Origin: DASSUW01 sp036257565
GTDB taxonomy: Bacteria; Actinomycetota; Thermoleophilia; Solirubrobacterales; Solirubrobacteraceae
Direction: 5' to 3'
Assembly (NCBI GenBank): GCA_036257565.1
Contig: DATAFH010000039.1
Span: 103,574 to 167,573, forward strand
DNA: 64,000 bases
Numbering within the stretch: the stretch's first letter is position 1; each line of letters opens with the position of its first letter. Made by a program: the position numbers and the translations under genes. The notes beneath the pieces were generated by a model that ran no database searches, was not told where the DNA came from, and saw only the letters and a program-made list of their open reading frames with translations. Positions 34,606-42,843 of the stretch are shown here, one piece after another.

Positions 34606-35904
34606 TTATTCAGCGCGCAGAGCCGCCAGATCGGCCTCGAAGCCGGGATAGGACACCGCGGCGGCCTCCATGCCCACGACCTCGACGCCCCCCCGCGAGG
34701 CCAGCCCCGCGACGGCGCCGAGCATCGCCAGCCGGTGGTCGCCGTGGGCGTGCAGCACGCCGCCGCGAAGGCCGCCGCTCCCCTGCACGATGAAGCCGTC
34801 GTCCGTCGCTTCGAGGCGCCCGCCGAGGCCGCGCAGGCCCTCCACCACGGTGGCGATGCGGTCGGACTCCTTCACGCGCAGCTCGGCCGCCCCGCGCACG
34901 ACGGTCTCGCCCTCCGCGAAGCAGCCGAGGAGCGCGACGAGCGGCAGCTCGTCGATGGCGAGCGGGACCTCCGCGTGCTGCACCACGGTGCCGACAAGCG
35001 GCCCGTGGGCGACCTCGAGCTCGCACACCGGCTCCCCGGCGGCGAGCTCGCCGCCGGGCTCCTCGAGCGGTCCGGCCACCGCGCCCCCCATCCGGCGCAG
35101 GATGCGAAAGAAGCCGGTGCGTGTCCAGTTCGCCCCCATGCCCTCGATCAGGATCCGCGAGCCGGGCACGAGCACGGCTGCCGCGGCGTGAAACGCCGCC
35201 GACGACGGGTCGCCGGGGACGTGGAGCTCGCCCAGCTTCAGCTCGTCCTGGGGCGAGACGGCCACCCGCGGCCCGTCGCGGGAGATCCGGACGCCGGCGG
35301 CGGCGAGCATGCGCTCGGTGTGGTCGCGGCTCGGCGCCGGCTCGACGACGGTGGTGGGGCTCGAGGCCAGCAGGCCCGCGAGCAGCACGCAGGACTTGAC
35401 CTGGGCGGAGGCCACGGGAAGCACGTACTCGATGCCGCTCAGCTGGCTGCCGGTGACCGTGAACGGCGGGTAGCGGTCGTCGGTGGCCTCGATGCGGGCG
35501 CCCATCTGGGTCAGCGGCGTGGCCACGCGATCGACCGGGCGGCGGCGGATCGACGCGTCGCCGTCGAGCGTCCACCTTCCGCTTTCCTGCCCAGCCAGCC
35601 AGCCGGGGAGCAGCCGCATCAGCGTGCCGGCGTTGCCGACGTCGATCGGTCCGTCGGCCGCCGCCGCGGCGCGCAGGCCGGCGCCCCGGATCACGAGCTC
35701 GTCCGCGCGGCGCTCGACGAGGGCGCCCAGGGCCTGCACCGCGGCCAGCGTCGAGTTGGTGTCGGCGGCGTCGAGGTAGCCCGTGATGTGCACGGGCTGG
35801 TGGGTCATCGCCGCCAGCAGCGCCGCACGGTGCGAGAGCGACTTGTCGGGCGGCGCGGCGAGCGAGCCGCGGAGCGGGCCGTCGGGCGCGAAGCGTGCGT
35901 TCAC
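34606..35904 (-). CDS. aroA: 3-phosphoshikimate 1-carboxyvinyltransferase (EPSP synthase)
   Basis: 432 residues from GTG 35904, overlapping the tyrA stop as GTGA. Condenses shikimate 3-phosphate with PEP. Motifs: APPDKSLSHRAALLAA, DVGNAGTLMRLLPGWLA (PEP site), RVKESDRI and HGDHRLAMLGAVAGLA. Two-domain inside-out barrel of normal length. The NAGT loop has Leu-Met-Arg-Leu-Leu-Pro-Gly after it where E. coli has a different loop, so sensitivity class cannot be read by eye. Confidence 0.96.
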   Translation of the reverse strand: MNARFAPDGPLRGSLAAPPDKSLSHRAALLAAMTHQPVHITGYLDAADTNSTLAAVQALGALVERRADELVIRGAGLRAAAAADGPIDVGNAGTLMRLLPGWLAGQESGRWTLDGDASIRRRPVDRVATPLTQMGARIEATDDRYPPFTVTGSQLSGIEYVLPVASAQVKSCVLLAGLLASSPTTVVEPAPSRDHTERMLAAAGVRISRDGPRVAVSPQDELKLGELHVPGDPSSAAFHAAAAVLVPGSRILIEGMGANWTRTGFFRILRRMGGAVAGPLEEPGGELAAGEPVCELEVAHGPLVGTVVQHAEVPLAIDELPLVALLGCFAEGETVVRGAAELRVKESDRIATVVEGLRGLGGRLEATDDGFIVQGSGGLRGGVLHAHGDHRLAMLGAVAGLASRGGVEVVGMEAAAVSYPGFEADLAALRAE

Positions 35905-36983
35905 GGCCTGGCCACCGGGAGACCGAGGGCCTCGACGAGGGTTTGCGCCTCGGTCGCGCGCCGCTCGCCCGCGACCCACAGCGCGATCGTGCCCGAGGAG
36001 AGGTCGGCGGCCGGGTAGAGCGCCATGTCGAGGATGTTGACGCCCGCACGCCCGAGCGCGAGGGCGACCTCGGCCACGACGCCTGGCCGGTTCGGCACGG
36101 CGACGCGCAGCTCGTGGACGTCGCCGCCCGCCAGGTCGGCCTCCAGCAGGCGCCGGCGCTCCTCGCGGGCGCCCTCGTTCCACGCCGCCACCGCGTCTCC
36201 GTCGCGCGCGGCCAGCGCGGCGCGCACCTCGCCGAGGCGGCTCATCGTGTCGTCGATGGCGTCGACCAGCGCGTCGGCGTTGGCGAGGTAGATGTCGCGC
36301 CAGATCGCCGTGTTGGCGCCGGCCACGCGCGTGGCGTCGCGGAACGACGGGCCGGTGGCCGGCAGCCGCTCGCCCTCCTCGGAGAGCACTCGCGCGGCGC
36401 GCGCCACCAGCACGTTGGCCAGCACGTGCGGGAGATGGGACACGGTGGCGAGCAGCGCGTCATGGGTGTCGGCGTCGAGCGCCGCGGGGCGCGCGCCCAG
36501 CTTCTTGAGCAGCCGGTGCAAGCGCTCGTAGAAGAAGCCGCCGGTGCGCGACGAGGGCGTGAGGTACCAGGTCGCGCCGTCGAACAGGTCGGCGCGCGCG
36601 TTGGCCACGCCCGCCGTCTCGGCGCCGGCGAGCGGGTGCCCGCCGATGAAGCGCGGGTCGTCGACGGCGGCTACCACAGACCGCTTCGTCGAGCCGACGT
36701 CGGTCACCACGCAGTCGTCGCCGGCCGCAGCCAGCACCCGGCGCACGGCGGCCGGCAGGTCGCTCACCGGCGCAGCCACGAACGCCGCGTCGGCGCCGTC
36801 GAGCGCCTCCTCGGCCGAGCCGCTGGCCTCGGTCAGGGCGCCCCGCTCGACCGCGGCCGCGAGCACGCCGTCGCCGGGGTCCCATCCGCGCACGTGCGCG
36901 CCGAGGCGCTCGCGGGCGGCCAGCCCGACCGAGCCGCCGATGAGGCCCACGCCGACCACGGCCAGGCGCGGGCCGTCCGGCAT
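35901..36983 (-). CDS. tyrA: Prephenate dehydrogenase with ACT domain
   Basis: 360 residues. NAD-binding start VVGVGLIGGSVGLAA, DVGSTKR, the catalytic region GGHPLAGAETAG and the helix motif SHLPHVLANVL. A C-terminal ACT domain (about 285-345; VAVPNRPGVVAEVALALGRAGVNIL) suggests feedback control by an amino acid, probably tyrosine. Converts prephenate to 4-hydroxyphenylpyruvate. Its ATG shares one base with the aroF stop (TGATG). Confidence 0.94.
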   Translation of the reverse strand: MPDGPRLAVVGVGLIGGSVGLAARERLGAHVRGWDPGDGVLAAAVERGALTEASGSAEEALDGADAAFVAAPVSDLPAAVRRVLAAAGDDCVVTDVGSTKRSVVAAVDDPRFIGGHPLAGAETAGVANARADLFDGATWYLTPSSRTGGFFYERLHRLLKKLGARPAALDADTHDALLATVSHLPHVLANVLVARAARVLSEEGERLPATGPSFRDATRVAGANTAIWRDIYLANADALVDAIDDTMSRLGEVRAALAARDGDAVAAWNEGAREERRRLLEADLAGGDVHELRVAVPNRPGVVAEVALALGRAGVNILDMALYPAADLSSGTIALWVAGERRATEAQTLVEALGLPVARP

Positions 36984-38014
36984 CAGGCTGGGGACGAGGA
37001 GAGCACCTTGCCGGCGACGGCCGCGGCGCGCTCCACCTGCTCGGCGTACTCGGCGAAGCGATCGGCGTAGAGCTGCTGCGGCCCGTCGCAGATCGCCTCC
37101 TCCGGGTGCGGGTGGACCTCGACGATGATCCCGTCGGCGCCCGCCGCGGCGGCGGCCAGCGAGAGCGGGGTCACGAGGTCGCGCCGCCCGGCCGCGTGGC
37201 TCGGGTCGACGACGACCGGCAGGTGCGAGAGCTCCTTGAGCACCGGGATCGCCGTCAGGTCGAGCGTGAAGCGGTAGGCGGTCTCGAAGGTGCGGATGCC
37301 GCGCTCGCACAGCAGGACGTCGGGGTTGCCCTCCTTGAGCACGTACTCGGCGGCCATCAGGAGCTCCTCGAGCGTCGAGGAGAGTCCGCGCTTGATCAGC
37401 ACGGGCTTGCCGGCGCGCCCGATCTCGGCGAGCAGTGGGTAGTTCTGCATATTGCGGGCGCCGATCTGGACCACGTCGGCGACCTCGACGACGGCGTCGA
37501 GGTCGCGGGCGTCCATCAGCTCGGTGACGATCGGCAGGCCGGTCTCCGCCTTGGCCTCCTCGAGCAGCCGCAGCCCTTCCTGCCCGAGGCCCTGGAACGC
37601 GTACGGCGAGGTGCGGGGCTTGTAGGCGCCACCGCGGAACAGCGACGCGCCGGCGGCGGCCACCGCGTGCGCGGTCGTGAGCGTCTGGTCGCGCGACTCG
37701 ACCGTGCAGGGGCCGGCGATGAGCGAGAAGTGGTCGCCGCCGATCTTGCGGCCCTCGACATCGATCACCGTGCGCCCGCCGGCGCGCACCTGGGACGACG
37801 CGAGCTTGTAGGGCTTGAGGATCGGCACGACCTGCGCCACGCCGGGCGCGCCCTCGAGCTCCAATCGGGCCACGTGCTCGCGGTCGCCGATGGCGCCGAT
37901 CACGGTCACCTCCTCGCCGCGCGAAGGGTGGGCACGAGCGCCGACGGACTCGATCCGGTCGATGACGGCCTGGACCTGGTCCTCGGTCGCCGTCGCCTTC
38001 ATCACGATCATCAT
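36983..38014 (-). CDS. aroF: DAHP synthase, type I-beta with regulatory N-domain
   Basis: 343 residues. First step of the shikimate pathway (PEP + erythrose 4-phosphate). Residues 1-70 form the ferredoxin-like regulatory domain seen in AroAI-beta enzymes; the barrel follows with IAGPCTVESRDQ, RGGAYKPRTSPYAFQGLG, VQIGARNMQNY, VLIKRGLSST and VVDPSHAAGRRD. A strong ribosome site AGGAGAAG lies 7 bases before ATG 38014. That site is complementary to the upstream leader peptide, see the leader entries. First structural gene of aroF-tyrA-aroA-cmk. Confidence 0.96.
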   Translation of the reverse strand: MMIVMKATATEDQVQAVIDRIESVGARAHPSRGEEVTVIGAIGDREHVARLELEGAPGVAQVVPILKPYKLASSQVRAGGRTVIDVEGRKIGGDHFSLIAGPCTVESRDQTLTTAHAVAAAGASLFRGGAYKPRTSPYAFQGLGQEGLRLLEEAKAETGLPIVTELMDARDLDAVVEVADVVQIGARNMQNYPLLAEIGRAGKPVLIKRGLSSTLEELLMAAEYVLKEGNPDVLLCERGIRTFETAYRFTLDLTAIPVLKELSHLPVVVDPSHAAGRRDLVTPLSLAAAAAGADGIIVEVHPHPEEAICDGPQQLYADRFAEYAEQVERAAAVAGKVLSSSPA

Positions 38015-38020
38015 CTGCTT

Positions 38021-38156
38021 GCTTCTCCTAGGTTGCTGAAGAGGGTACGCACGACTCGCCGGCGAGGCGCTCGGCCCGGAGGCCCGATGTGGCGGACGGC
38101 GCGCCGCGCGCGCCGGCCGAGCGCCTAGCTAAATCGCCAGGTGCGGTAGGAGAAGC
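38021..38156 (-). promoter_or_regulatory. Anti-Shine-Dalgarno/Shine-Dalgarno pair of the aroF leader
   Basis: The mRNA bases at 38156-38147, GCUUCUCCUA, lie inside the leader peptide codons for Arg-Phe-Ser-Tyr. They are perfectly complementary, over 10 bases, to UAGGAGAAGC at 38030-38021, which contains the aroF ribosome site. Pairing would hide the aroF start; a ribosome on the Tyr/Phe/Trp codons would cover the blocking strand and free it. The complementarity is read directly; the regulatory effect is inferred. Confidence 0.72.
38065..38126 (-). repeat. Leader hairpin overlapping the leader-peptide stop codon
   Basis: AGGCGCTCGGCC (38065-38076) and its exact complement (38115-38126) form a 12-bp stem with a 38-base loop. 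The loop contains a second GC hairpin (GGCGCGC/GCGCGCC, 38098-38104 with 38108-38114). In the mRNA the first arm starts within the leader stop codon, so a ribosome there would block the stem. No T-run follows, which argues against a classical terminator. Confidence 0.75.
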
Positions 38157-38208
38157 GATAGGCGCGAGCGGCCTGCGAGGCGGTGCGATGAGCAGGGCGG
38201 TCGGCCAT
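38125..38208 (-). CDS. Aromatic-rich leader peptide of the aroF operon
   Basis: 27 residues from ATG 38208 to TAG, too short for routine gene calling. It begins MADRPAHRTASQAARA and ends YRFSYRTWRFS, so five of its last eleven residues are Tyr, Phe or Trp, the end products of the pathway started by aroF. The first 16 residues contain no aromatic residue. A plausible promoter lies so close (-10 at 38219-38224) that the transcript would be nearly leaderless; no ribosome site is seen. Such composition is the hallmark of attenuation leader peptides. Confidence 0.72.
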   Translation of the reverse strand: MADRPAHRTASQAARAYRFSYRTWRFS

Positions 38209-38218
38209 CGGACGACGG

Positions 38219-38247
38219 TTTGTAGCAGCCTGGCGGGTGAGAGGCAA
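38219..38247 (-). promoter_or_regulatory. Candidate promoter of the aroF leader
   Basis: On the reverse strand TTGCCT (38247-38242) and TACAAA (38224-38219) are 17 bases apart, each matching the vegetative consensus at four of six positions. The predicted start, near 38212, is about four bases before the leader ATG. It lies between the hisC stop and the leader peptide. Confidence 0.45.
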
Positions 38248-38270
38248 CCGTTGACGTTGCCCGGGCGGCG

Positions 38271-39350
38271 CTACAGCAGCGCGCCGAGCGCCTCAAGGAA
38301 GCGCTCGTTCTCGGCCTGCGTGCCGACCGTTACGCGCAAAGCGCCCTCCCGGCCGAGCGAGGAGCCCGCTCGGACGAGCACGCCGCGCTGGGCGAGCCCC
38401 TGCATGATCTCGGGCTCGTCGCGGTCGTCGCCGAGGTCGAACCAGATGAAGTTTGCCTGCGACTCGGCGGGCTCGATGCCGAGCTCGCGGAGGGAGTCCT
38501 CGAGCCCGATCCGCTCGGCCAGGTTGCGCTCGACGCGGCGGGCGACCTCGTCCTGGTGGTTGAGCGCCTCGAGCGCGGCGGCCTGGGCGGCCGCGTTGCA
38601 GAAGAACGGCTGGCGGACCTGGTCGACGGCCGTGCGGAACTCCTCGGACCCGCACAGCGCGTAGCCGACCCGCAGGCCGCAGAGCCCGTACACCTTCGAG
38701 AACGTGCGCAGGAGCACGAGGTTCGGGTGGCGGTCGAGCAGGTCGACCGACTCGTCGGGATCCTGCATGACGTTGAACTCGCAGTAGGCCTCGTCGAGGA
38801 TCACGCACACGTGCCGGGGCACGTCGTCGACGAACGCCGCGATCTCGTCGAACGGCAGCGCCGTCGAGGTCGGGTTGTTCGGGTTGCAGACGATGGCCAG
38901 GCGGGTGGCGACGGTGATCTCGCGCCGCATCGCCTCGAGGTCGTGGCGGTGGTCGGCGCCGACCGGCACCTCGAGCGCGCGCGCCCCCGAGGCGGCCGCC
39001 AGGTGCGGGTAGACGGAGAACGACGGCCACGCGTAGACGAGCTCCGCACCCGGCTCCAGCAGCGCGTCGCCGGCGGCGAGCAGGATGTCGCACGAGCCGT
39101 TGCCGATCGCGATCCGCCCGGCCGGCACACCGTGGCGGTCGGCGAGCCTGCGGCGCAGCGCCGAGTTCGTCGGGTCCGGATAGCGGTTGAGGCCCGACAG
39201 CACGCGCGTGATCGCCTCGATGACCGCGGGGACCGGCGGGTACGGCGACTCGTTGGAGGCGAGCTTGGCGATCGGGCCCTCAGAGGCGTAGCCGTCGGCG
39301 GCCGGGTAGGCCGGGATGCGCCGGACCTTGCTGGCGAACTCGAGAGCCAT
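38271..39350 (-). CDS. hisC: Histidinol-phosphate/aromatic aminotransferase
   Basis: 359 residues. Fold-type I PLP enzyme: LASNESPYPPVPAV near the start, NRYPDPTNSALRRRLA, CNPNNPTSTALP, DEAYCEFN and the PLP Lys in RTFSKVYGLCGLRVGYA. Members of this family transaminate histidinol phosphate and often aromatic amino acids too. With aroH 10 bases upstream and aroF downstream, the last step of Tyr/Phe synthesis is a likely job. ATG 39350 gives the normal start MALEFASKVRRI. Confidence 0.87.
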   Translation of the reverse strand: MALEFASKVRRIPAYPAADGYASEGPIAKLASNESPYPPVPAVIEAITRVLSGLNRYPDPTNSALRRRLADRHGVPAGRIAIGNGSCDILLAAGDALLEPGAELVYAWPSFSVYPHLAAASGARALEVPVGADHRHDLEAMRREITVATRLAIVCNPNNPTSTALPFDEIAAFVDDVPRHVCVILDEAYCEFNVMQDPDESVDLLDRHPNLVLLRTFSKVYGLCGLRVGYALCGSEEFRTAVDQVRQPFFCNAAAQAAALEALNHQDEVARRVERNLAERIGLEDSLRELGIEPAESQANFIWFDLGDDRDEPEIMQGLAQRGVLVRAGSSLGREGALRVTVGTQAENERFLEALGALL

Positions 39351-39360
39351 GGCGGGCAGG

Positions 39361-39726
39361 TTACTGAGCGCCCTCGAGGTCGAGCCGCAGCTTTCGCGCC
39401 TCACCGAGGTACACATGCTGGGGATCGACGCCGACCGGCGGATAGCAGTGCATGAGCACGCGGATCACGCGCGGGAGCGCGCCCGGCACGGGGATCTCGC
39501 GGGCGCACAGCAGCGGCACGCGGCTGAGCCCGATCTGGCGGGCGGCGACGGCCGGGAACTCCGCGTCGAGGTCGGCCGTGAGCGTGAAGATGCAGCTCAC
39601 GATCGCATCGGCGTCGAGCCGGTTGCGGGCGAGCAGCTCGTCCATCAGCTCGCCCGTGGCCTCGAGGATCGCGTCCGCCTCGTTGGCCTCGACCGTGGTG
39701 GCGCCGCGGAGCGCGATCAGCCGCAT
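39361..39726 (-). CDS. aroH: Chorismate mutase, AroH class
   Basis: 121 residues, the size of the monofunctional AroH trimer subunit. Starts MRLIALRGATTVEANEADAI (active-site Arg in RGATT), has CIFTLTADLDAEFPA and ends with VIRVLMHCYPP. Converts chorismate to prephenate, the substrate of TyrA encoded in the neighbouring operon. Sits between rluB (15-base gap) and hisC. Confidence 0.94.
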   Translation of the reverse strand: MRLIALRGATTVEANEADAILEATGELMDELLARNRLDADAIVSCIFTLTADLDAEFPAVAARQIGLSRVPLLCAREIPVPGALPRVIRVLMHCYPPVGVDPQHVYLGEARKLRLDLEGAQ

Positions 39727-39741
39727 GGGGCGGGCATTGTG

Positions 39742-40443
39742 TCAGCGGCCGGCGCGGCGCAGCTTCTCGATCTCGACGGCGGTCAGCCGCCGGTGGCGCC
39801 CTTCCTCGATCCCACGGAGCCAGAGCGGCCCGAACCGCACGCGCTCGAGCGCGACCACCGGATGGCCGACGGCCTCCAGCATCCGGCGCACCTGCCGCTT
39901 GCGCCCCTCGTGGATCGTGATCTCCACACGGTCGGGAGCGAGGCGCTTGGCGCGCGCGGGCGCCGTCCGCCCGTCGTCCAGCTCGACACCCGCGCGCAGC
40001 GCGCGCAGCGCCTCCTCCTTCACGGGCGCACGGCGGACCTTCGCGTGGTAGGTGCGGGGGACCTCGAACGACGGATGGGTGAGGCGGTGGGCGAGCTCGC
40101 CGTCGTCGGTGAGCAGGATCAGCCCGGTCGTGTCGGCGTCGAGGCGGCCGACGGGGTACAGGCGGCGGGCGCTCGGCACGAGCGACACCACGGTCGGCCG
40201 GCCCTGCGGATCGCTGGCCGTCGAGACCACCCCGCGCGGCTTGTTCACCGCGTAGACGGCGCGCTGGCCAGTCGACACCCGGACCGGCTTGCCGTCGACC
40301 TCCACCGGCAGTCTGCCGTCGACGTCGCGAGCCGGGTCGCGCACCGTCTCGCCCCCGACCCGCACCCGGCCGGCGAACACGATCGCCTCGGAGGCGCGGC
40401 GCGAGGCCACGCCGGCGTGGGCGAGATACTTGGCCAGACGCAT
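39742..40443 (-). CDS. rluB: 23S rRNA pseudouridine synthase, RluB type
   Basis: 233 residues. N-terminal S4 RNA-binding domain (MRLAKYLAHAGVASRRASEA), then the RsuA/RluB catalytic domain with VNKPRGVVST, the active-site Asp in GRLDADTTGLILLT, and the C-terminal EGRKRQVRRMLEAVGHPV. Modifies helix 89 of 23S rRNA in characterised homologues. The scpA-scpB-rluB neighbourhood is widely conserved, here interrupted by rlmN on the other strand. Confidence 0.92.
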   Translation of the reverse strand: MRLAKYLAHAGVASRRASEAIVFAGRVRVGGETVRDPARDVDGRLPVEVDGKPVRVSTGQRAVYAVNKPRGVVSTASDPQGRPTVVSLVPSARRLYPVGRLDADTTGLILLTDDGELAHRLTHPSFEVPRTYHAKVRRAPVKEEALRALRAGVELDDGRTAPARAKRLAPDRVEITIHEGRKRQVRRMLEAVGHPVVALERVRFGPLWLRGIEEGRHRRLTAVEIEKLRRAGR

Positions 40444-40562
40444 GGGCGTCTGACCCTAGACCGCGCGGCCAAGTACCGAGATCGAGCGACCGCGAAGCGT
40501 CGCGGCGACGAGCCCCCTGGGCGAGGCAGAGCGAGGCGCACGACGGTGCCACCATACGGCCC

Positions 40563-41534
40563 GTGGACCTCAGCCTTCTCGACGCCGCCCTCGACGCCGC
40601 CGGCCAGCCCGCGTTCCGCGCCCGCCAGGTGTGGAGCTGGACCGCGCGCGGCGCCGCCGGCTACGACGAGATGACCGACCTCCCGGCGGCCCTGCGCACG
40701 CGGCTGGCGGGAGAGGTGCCGTTCTCCAGCCTCCGGGCGGTCGACGAGGCGCATGCGGCCGACGGCACCGTCAAGACCCTCTTCAACACCCACGACGGGC
40801 GGCCGGTCGAGGCCGTGCTGATGCGCTTCCGCGACGGCCGCCGCTCGGTCTGCGTTTCCTCCCAGTCCGGCTGCCCGCTGACGTGCACGTTCTGCGCCAC
40901 GGGGACGATGAGGTTCGGTCGCAACCTCACGGCCTCCGAGATCCTCGACCAGGTGCTGCATTTCCGCCGCATCGAGCCGGTCGACCACCTGGTGTTCATG
41001 GGGATGGGCGAGCCGATGATGAACCTGGACCACGTGCTCGGCGCCGCCCGCCGGCTGCCCGACATCGGCATCACCCACCGCCGCACGACGATCTCGACCG
41101 TCGGTTGGGTCCCCGGCGTCCGGCGCCTGACCGAGTGCGACCTCCCGATCCGGCTCGCGTTCTCGCTCCACGCCCCCGACGGCGACCTGCGCTCGCGGAT
41201 CATGCCGGTCAACGACCGCTACCCGATCGCGGAGGTGCTCGAGGCGTGCGAGGCGTACTACGCCCGGCGCCGCCGGCGCGTGTTCATCGAGTACGTGATG
41301 CTCGCCGGTGTCAACGACACCCACGCCCAGGCCGTCGCGCTCGCCCAGCTCCTCGACGCACGCGTGTTCAAGGTCAATCTCATCCCGTACAACCCGACCG
41401 GGATGTACGACGGGTCGTCGCCGGCCGCCATCGCCGCGTTCCGCGCGGTTCTGGAGGCGCACGGACTGCGCTCGACCGTGCGGCTGACGCGGGGGCGCGA
41501 CATCGCCGCCGCCTGCGGCCAGCTCGCTGCTTAA
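40563..41534 (+). CDS. rlmN: Dual-specificity RNA methyltransferase RlmN
   Basis: 323 residues from GTG 40563. Radical SAM enzyme: cluster motif CPLTCTFCATG, GMGEPMMNLDHVLGA, SLHAPDGDLRSRIMPVN, and the C-terminal catalytic Cys in AACGQL. Methylates C2 of A2503 in 23S rRNA and A37 of some tRNAs. Slightly shorter than usual because of a short N-terminus. It sits on the opposite strand between rluB and scpB; its TAA overlaps the scpB stop. Confidence 0.94.
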   Translation: MDLSLLDAALDAAGQPAFRARQVWSWTARGAAGYDEMTDLPAALRTRLAGEVPFSSLRAVDEAHAADGTVKTLFNTHDGRPVEAVLMRFRDGRRSVCVSSQSGCPLTCTFCATGTMRFGRNLTASEILDQVLHFRRIEPVDHLVFMGMGEPMMNLDHVLGAARRLPDIGITHRRTTISTVGWVPGVRRLTECDLPIRLAFSLHAPDGDLRSRIMPVNDRYPIAEVLEACEAYYARRRRRVFIEYVMLAGVNDTHAQAVALAQLLDARVFKVNLIPYNPTGMYDGSSPAAIAAFRAVLEAHGLRSTVRLTRGRDIAAACGQLAA

Positions 41535-42094
41535 CCCGCGCGCTGCTCGCCCGCCCGCAAGAGCCGATCGCGGAGCGCGGCCTCGTCCTCCGGGCTCGGA
41601 TCCCATTGCGCCGGATCGGGCAGGTCGTCGAGCGACGGCAGGCCGAACAGCCTCAGGAACAGCGGCGTGGTGCGGTAGAGCACGGCGCCGAACTGCGAGC
41701 GGCCGGACTCCTCGATCAGGCCGCGCTCGACGAGCGCGGCGGTCGCGGACTCGGACGCCACGCCGCGGATGCGGGCGACCTCGGGGCGTGAGACCGGCTG
41801 CAGGTAGCCGACGATGGCGAGCGTCTCGGCCTGGGCTGCGGTGAGTGCGGACGTGCGCGGGCGGGCCAGCAGGCGACGGGCGGCCTCCTCGGCGTCGGGG
41901 TGCGAGGCGAGCGCCCAGCCCCCGGCCACCTCGCGCAGCACGACGCCGCGGCCCTCGAGCGTCTCCCCCAGCGCGCCGAGCGCCGAGCGCACGGCCTCCT
42001 CGCCCACCTGCAGCGCGTCGGCCAGCTCCTCCTCGGTCACCGGCTCGGGTGCGAGGAAGAGCAGCGCCTCGACCTGGTGAGAAAGCCCGGTCAC
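41531..42094 (-). CDS. scpB: Segregation and condensation protein B
   Basis: 187 residues. Two winged-helix domains: VEALLFLAPEPVTEEELADAL and the second with ETLAIVGYLQPVSRPEVARIRG, the family's strongest signature, followed by RTTPLFLRLFGL. Partner of ScpA in the SMC condensin complex. GTG 42094 overlaps the scpA stop as GTGA, keeping the subunits co-expressed. Confidence 0.94.
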   Translation of the reverse strand: MTGLSHQVEALLFLAPEPVTEEELADALQVGEEAVRSALGALGETLEGRGVVLREVAGGWALASHPDAEEAARRLLARPRTSALTAAQAETLAIVGYLQPVSRPEVARIRGVASESATAALVERGLIEESGRSQFGAVLYRTTPLFLRLFGLPSLDDLPDPAQWDPSPEDEAALRDRLLRAGEQRAG

Positions 42095-42831
42095 GCAGGC
42101 CCCCGCACGGTGATCGGCCCGAACGGCTCGGCCTGCTCCCACGCGGCCTCCCCGCGCTTGTAGAGCTCGAGCAGCGCGAACAGCGTGACCGCGACCGTGA
42201 CGCGGTCGGCGCCGTCGACGGCCTCGTCGAACGAGAACCGCCCGCTGCGCCGCGCGAGCAGCATCCGCAGGTGCGCCAGCCGCTCGGCCACCGAGACGCG
42301 CGGACCCGCGATGTGGCGCAGGTCGAGCGGCGGCGGCGTCCGCAGCAGCGACCCGATCGCCTGGCCCAGGACGGCCGGGTCGTACGCCCGCTCGGCGGCC
42401 TCCACGGACACCTGCCGCAGCGCGGGCGGGAGCGGCGCCACGCGATCGAGGAAAGCCTGCCCGTGCGCGTGCCCGGCGCCCATCCAGCAGCCGGCGCCGC
42501 GGAAGCGCGCGTACTGCAGCAGCCGCTCGAGCAGCTCCTCGGCCGCTTCCGCGGGCCCCAGCTCGTCGAGGTCCTCGGGGAGCTCCTCACCCGGGAGCAT
42601 GAGCCGGGACTTGAGCTCGAGCAGCGCGGCGATCAGCACGAGGAACTCGGTCGCGGCCTCGAGGTCGAGCTCCCCCTCAGCCTCGAGGTGGTCGACGTAC
42701 GCGAGCACGATCTCGGCCAGCTCGACCTCCAGCAGGTCGAGCTCCTCGCGGAGGACGAGCGAGAGCAGCAGGTCGAACGGGCCCGCGAAGACGTCGAGGT
42801 CCAGCTCAAGCCGGTGGGCGACCGTTGCCAT
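42091..42831 (-). CDS. scpA: Segregation and condensation protein A
   Basis: 246 residues. The kleisin of bacterial condensin, bridging SMC heads. N-terminal signature FAGPFDLLLSLVLREELDLLEVELAEI and YVDHLEAEGELDLEAATEFLVLIAALLELKSR are typical; the C-terminal winged helix (VAVTLFALLELYKRGEA) binds the SMC head. ATG 42831 gives MATVAHRLELDLDVF. Lies 12 bases after trpS. Confidence 0.94.
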   Translation of the reverse strand: MATVAHRLELDLDVFAGPFDLLLSLVLREELDLLEVELAEIVLAYVDHLEAEGELDLEAATEFLVLIAALLELKSRLMLPGEELPEDLDELGPAEAAEELLERLLQYARFRGAGCWMGAGHAHGQAFLDRVAPLPPALRQVSVEAAERAYDPAVLGQAIGSLLRTPPPLDLRHIAGPRVSVAERLAHLRMLLARRSGRFSFDEAVDGADRVTVAVTLFALLELYKRGEAAWEQAEPFGPITVRGPA

Positions 42832-42843
42832 CGCCCGGACAGG

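Noticed and set aside
38015..38124. Classical Rho-independent attenuator terminator before aroF
   Set aside because: A 12-bp stem is present but no run of T follows; the pairing with the ribosome site is the better explanation.
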